A DNA stretch of 8,379 nt from Halanaerobiales bacterium (GTDB lineage Bacteria; Bacillota; Halanaerobiia; Halanaerobiales; M55B127), in NCBI GenBank assembly GCA_021736965.1, contig JAIPEV010000067.1:1-8379 (forward strand), in the 5' to 3' direction. The notes under the pieces are model-generated. The model saw only the letters and a list, made by a program, of their open reading frames with translations, did no database searches and was not told the origin of the DNA. Shown piece by piece: positions 6,611 through 8,379 of the stretch (its first letter is position 1; every line of letters starts with the position of its first letter). The position numbers and the translations under genes were made by a program.

Positions 6611-7534
6611 TTAAATAGAAAGAATAAAAGGGACTAAAATAGGGACGAGGGTTGAAAGAACAACACCACTAATAAATGCAGGTATAGCAATATCTTTTCC
6701 GGCAACTTTTTTTATTAAAGGTAAGGTAACATCCATAGCAGTTGCACCACCCGGCCCAATCGATGCTATTTTACCAAAGTATTTTACTATAAATGGTAAA
6801 GATATTATTGTGATTAGTTCTCTTAATACATTTGTTAAAAAGGCTATTGAACCCAACTCCACACTGTGCATCTTTGTTATAAGAACGGCTGATAAACTAT
6901 ACCAACCAAAACCTGCTCCTACTGCCATTGCATCTTTTATTACCATATTAAGTAATAGCCCGGCAAATAATGCCCCTAGTAAGGTGCCTATAACTATTAA
7001 AATTGGAATAAATAGTATTTTAAAACCTAATACTCTAAGCTCATAAAATGCTTCTTTATTAAGCCCAATATCTATCCCTACCCCAAAAAGTAAAACAGCT
7101 AAAGCATAGGTTGTAATTAATTCAATAGTTACAAGATATTTTCCTTTAAGTACAGTTAAACCCAGTATTATACCAACAATTACAGATATAATAATAACAA
7201 TAGTTAACCTATGATCAGTCCCCTGATGACTTATCGTTTCTTTTTGATCAAAATCATTATAATTTTTCTCAATAAAAAGTGAAAATACTTTAAGAAGTAA
7301 TACACTCCCCATAATACTAAAAAATGCTAAAATAAAAGACTTAAATCCAATTAGACCAATCTCATTGATTATTTTTTTATCAACTCCTATTCTTGCACCC
7401 ATTGATCCTAATAATATTATTAAACCGATCTCTGTTATATACTTTGAAAAGTTATAAAATCTTGTAGGTAATGGTTTGAAATATCCTATTAAAAATCCTG
7501 ATATTAAAAAAATTAGTATCAATCTCATATCCAT
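6611..7534 (-). CDS. lysO: LysO-family (DUF340) lysine transporter
   Basis: This 307-residue, very hydrophobic membrane protein has about eight predicted membrane segments, with a charged loop around 89-109. It matches E. coli LysO (YbjE), a lysine exporter, in the second half: GAGFGWYSLSAVLITK (206-221), NVLRELITI (235-243) and GPGGATAMDVTLP (260-272), ending in a VPILVPFIL helix. The membrane acidic residues E239 and D268 lie at about the same spacing as conserved acidic residues described in the E. coli protein. The ATG at 7534-7532 has AGGAG seven bases upstream and follows the regulator by 13 nt, so the two are probably cotranscribed. Lysine or a related diamino acid is the likely substrate. 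Direction is uncertain: export is known for the family, but in a lysine-consuming locus uptake, overflow or exchange are also possible. Confidence 0.86.
   Translation of the reverse strand: MDMRLILIFLISGFLIGYFKPLPTRFYNFSKYITEIGLIILLGSMGARIGVDKKIINEIGLIGFKSFILAFFSIMGSVLLLKVFSLFIEKNYNDFDQKETISHQGTDHRLTIVIIISVIVGIILGLTVLKGKYLVTIELITTYALAVLLFGVGIDIGLNKEAFYELRVLGFKILFIPILIVIGTLLGALFAGLLLNMVIKDAMAVGAGFGWYSLSAVLITKMHSVELGSIAFLTNVLRELITIISLPFIVKYFGKIASIGPGGATAMDVTLPLIKKVAGKDIAIPAFISGVVLSTLVPILVPFILSI
6770..6800. repeat. interrupted inverted repeat in lysO, possible activator-binding site
   Basis: Arms TTTACCA (6770-6776) and TGGTAAA (6794-6800) are perfect inverted copies separated by 17 nt, about two helical turns from centre to centre. 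They lie around 210 bp upstream of the predicted sigma-54 transcription start, a normal range for an enhancer-type site. The sequence is also lysO coding sequence (around FIVKYFGKI), so the symmetry may be chance. Confidence 0.2.
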
Positions 7535-7547
7535 ACTATCACTCCTA

Positions 7548-8379
7548 TTACTTTATACTGTATTTTTTCAACTTATACTGTAGAGACTGTCGCGAAATAT
7601 CAAGTTCTCTTGCTGCAGCACTAATATTATTTTCTGTCTTTTTTAAGGCATTCTTAATTAACTTTAATTCTACTTCTTCTAGATAGTTATTAAGTGAAGG
7701 CAGCTGATCATTTTCATTAATATTTACACTTAAAACAGGATCTGCCTTATTATTCTTATTTTGATTAAGCCTTTCTCTAATATAACCTGGAAGATCTTTA
7801 AACTCTATTTTATCACCAAGCTGTTTTATATTGTAGGCACTTTCAATTACATGTTTAAGTTCTCTTACATTACCAGGCCATTTATAATTACAAAATACTT
7901 TTTTTAAGCGAGCTGTTAGACCCTTTAAATTTTTATTGAACTTCTTATTATAGTGATTAATAAAGTTATCTGTCAGTAATAAAATATCATCTTCTCTATC
8001 TCTTAATGGTGGAAGATAGATATATACCACACTTAATCTATAATATAAGTCTTCTCTTAGCCTGTTTTGATTAAAGGCCTGATCAGGATGCATATTCATC
8101 GTTGTAATAATTCTAAGATCCACTACTTTTTCTTTTTGACCACCAATTCTTCTAACTCTGCCATCCTGTAAAACTCTAAGTAGTTTAGCCTGAAGAGCAA
8201 GATCCATTGAATTAATTTCATCAAGCAAGATTGTCCCCTGATCTGCCATTTCGAAGAGACCAGGCCTACTTTTTGCTCCAGTAAAACTACCTTTTTCTGT
8301 CCCAAATAACAATGCTTCTAATAAATCTTTTGGTAAGGCAGCACAGTTTTGAGCAATAAAATCATTACTTTTTCTTTTA
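7548..8379 (-). CDS. sigma-54-dependent transcriptional activator, C-terminal part (5' end outside window)
   Basis: The reading frame is open to the right edge, so only the last 276 residues are visible. They cover most of the AAA+ domain after Walker A. The order is DFIAQNCAALPKDLLEALLF, the sigma-54 contact loop GSFTGA (fragment residues 30-35, a variant of GAFTGA), Walker B GTILLDEI (48-55) and the LREDLYYRL arginine-finger region. These are followed by PLRDREDDI and the sensor II WPGNVREL. The C-terminus is a Fis-type helix-turn-helix (NNISAAARELDISRQSLQYK). The N-terminal sensor domain and Walker A lie outside. Proteins of the RocR type activate amino acid catabolism in Firmicutes; here the clear targets are the lysine genes behind the -24/-12 promoter. 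The ligand cannot be read from this fragment. It stops 13 nt before lysO. Confidence 0.95.
   Translation of the reverse strand, partial: KRKSNDFIAQNCAALPKDLLEALLFGTEKGSFTGAKSRPGLFEMADQGTILLDEINSMDLALQAKLLRVLQDGRVRRIGGQKEKVVDLRIITTMNMHPDQAFNQNRLREDLYYRLSVVYIYLPPLRDREDDILLLTDNFINHYNKKFNKNLKGLTARLKKVFCNYKWPGNVRELKHVIESAYNIKQLGDKIEFKDLPGYIRERLNQNKNNKADPVLSVNINENDQLPSLNNYLEEVELKLIKNALKKTENNISAAARELDISRQSLQYKLKKYSIK

Noticed and set aside
6810..7046. Plus-strand 78-codon open frame
   Set aside because: It is antisense to lysO in a hydrophobic coding region; such shadow frames are common and no protein family is recognisable.
8123..8305. Minus-strand 60-codon frame within the regulator
   Set aside because: It is a different frame inside the conserved AAA+ domain, whose own frame carries GSFTGA and Walker B.
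1..8379. CRISPR arrays, tRNA or rRNA genes, insertion sequences, attachment sites
   Set aside because: No spaced direct repeats, transposase-like frames, terminal inverted repeats or tRNA-like cloverleaf sequence were seen on either strand.

Overview
The window is low in G+C. Every intact gene lies on the minus strand, so transcription runs from high to low coordinates. It carries most of the anaerobic lysine-fermentation pathway (lysine to acetate plus butyrate via 3,5-diaminohexanoate). The genes are tightly packed, have strong AGGAGG-type ribosome binding sites, and use some TTG starts. Gene content and translation signals suggest a strictly anaerobic, amino-acid-fermenting Bacillota (Clostridia or Halanaerobiia type). 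The genus cannot be fixed from the sequence alone.

Layout in transcription order. (1) 8379-7548: the C-terminal part of a sigma-54 (RpoN) enhancer-binding protein, cut by the window edge. (2) 7534-6611: a LysO-family (DUF340) lysine transporter, 13 nt after the regulator. (3) 6602-6587: a good -24/-12 sigma-54 promoter in the 47-nt gap between lysO and the catabolic genes. (4) 6563-924: kamB (accessory P-loop protein of lysine 5,6-aminomutase), kamD and kamE (alpha and beta subunits of the mutase), kal (3-aminobutyryl-CoA ammonia-lyase), kce (3-keto-5-aminohexanoate cleavage enzyme) and kdd (3,5-diaminohexanoate dehydrogenase), mostly touching or overlapping. (5) 908-429: a free methionine-(R)-sulfoxide reductase (GAF domain), whose ribosome binding site abuts the kdd stop. 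(6) 400-369: a clear intrinsic terminator closing the operon. (7) 316-1: a DUF4438-like reading frame interrupted by an in-frame TAG and lacking a convincing start, running off the left edge.

How the genes work together: beta-lysine (made by KamA, not in the window) is rearranged by KamDE to 3,5-diaminohexanoate. Kdd oxidatively deaminates this to 3-keto-5-aminohexanoate, and Kce combines that with acetyl-CoA to give acetoacetate plus 3-aminobutyryl-CoA. Kal removes ammonia to give crotonyl-CoA. KamB is expected to help keep the B12 mutase active. The regulator and the -24/-12 promoter together suggest substrate-responsive, sigma-54-dependent control, as in RocR-type amino acid catabolism.

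Most worth a second look: the sigma-54 promoter with its very short predicted leader; the absence of kamC and kamA from their usual places; the LysO transporter in a catabolic locus; the methionine sulfoxide reductase appended to the operon; and the in-frame amber codon in the DUF4438 frame. I see no convincing evidence of a wholly new system. The locus is a recognisable pathway with some unusual details.
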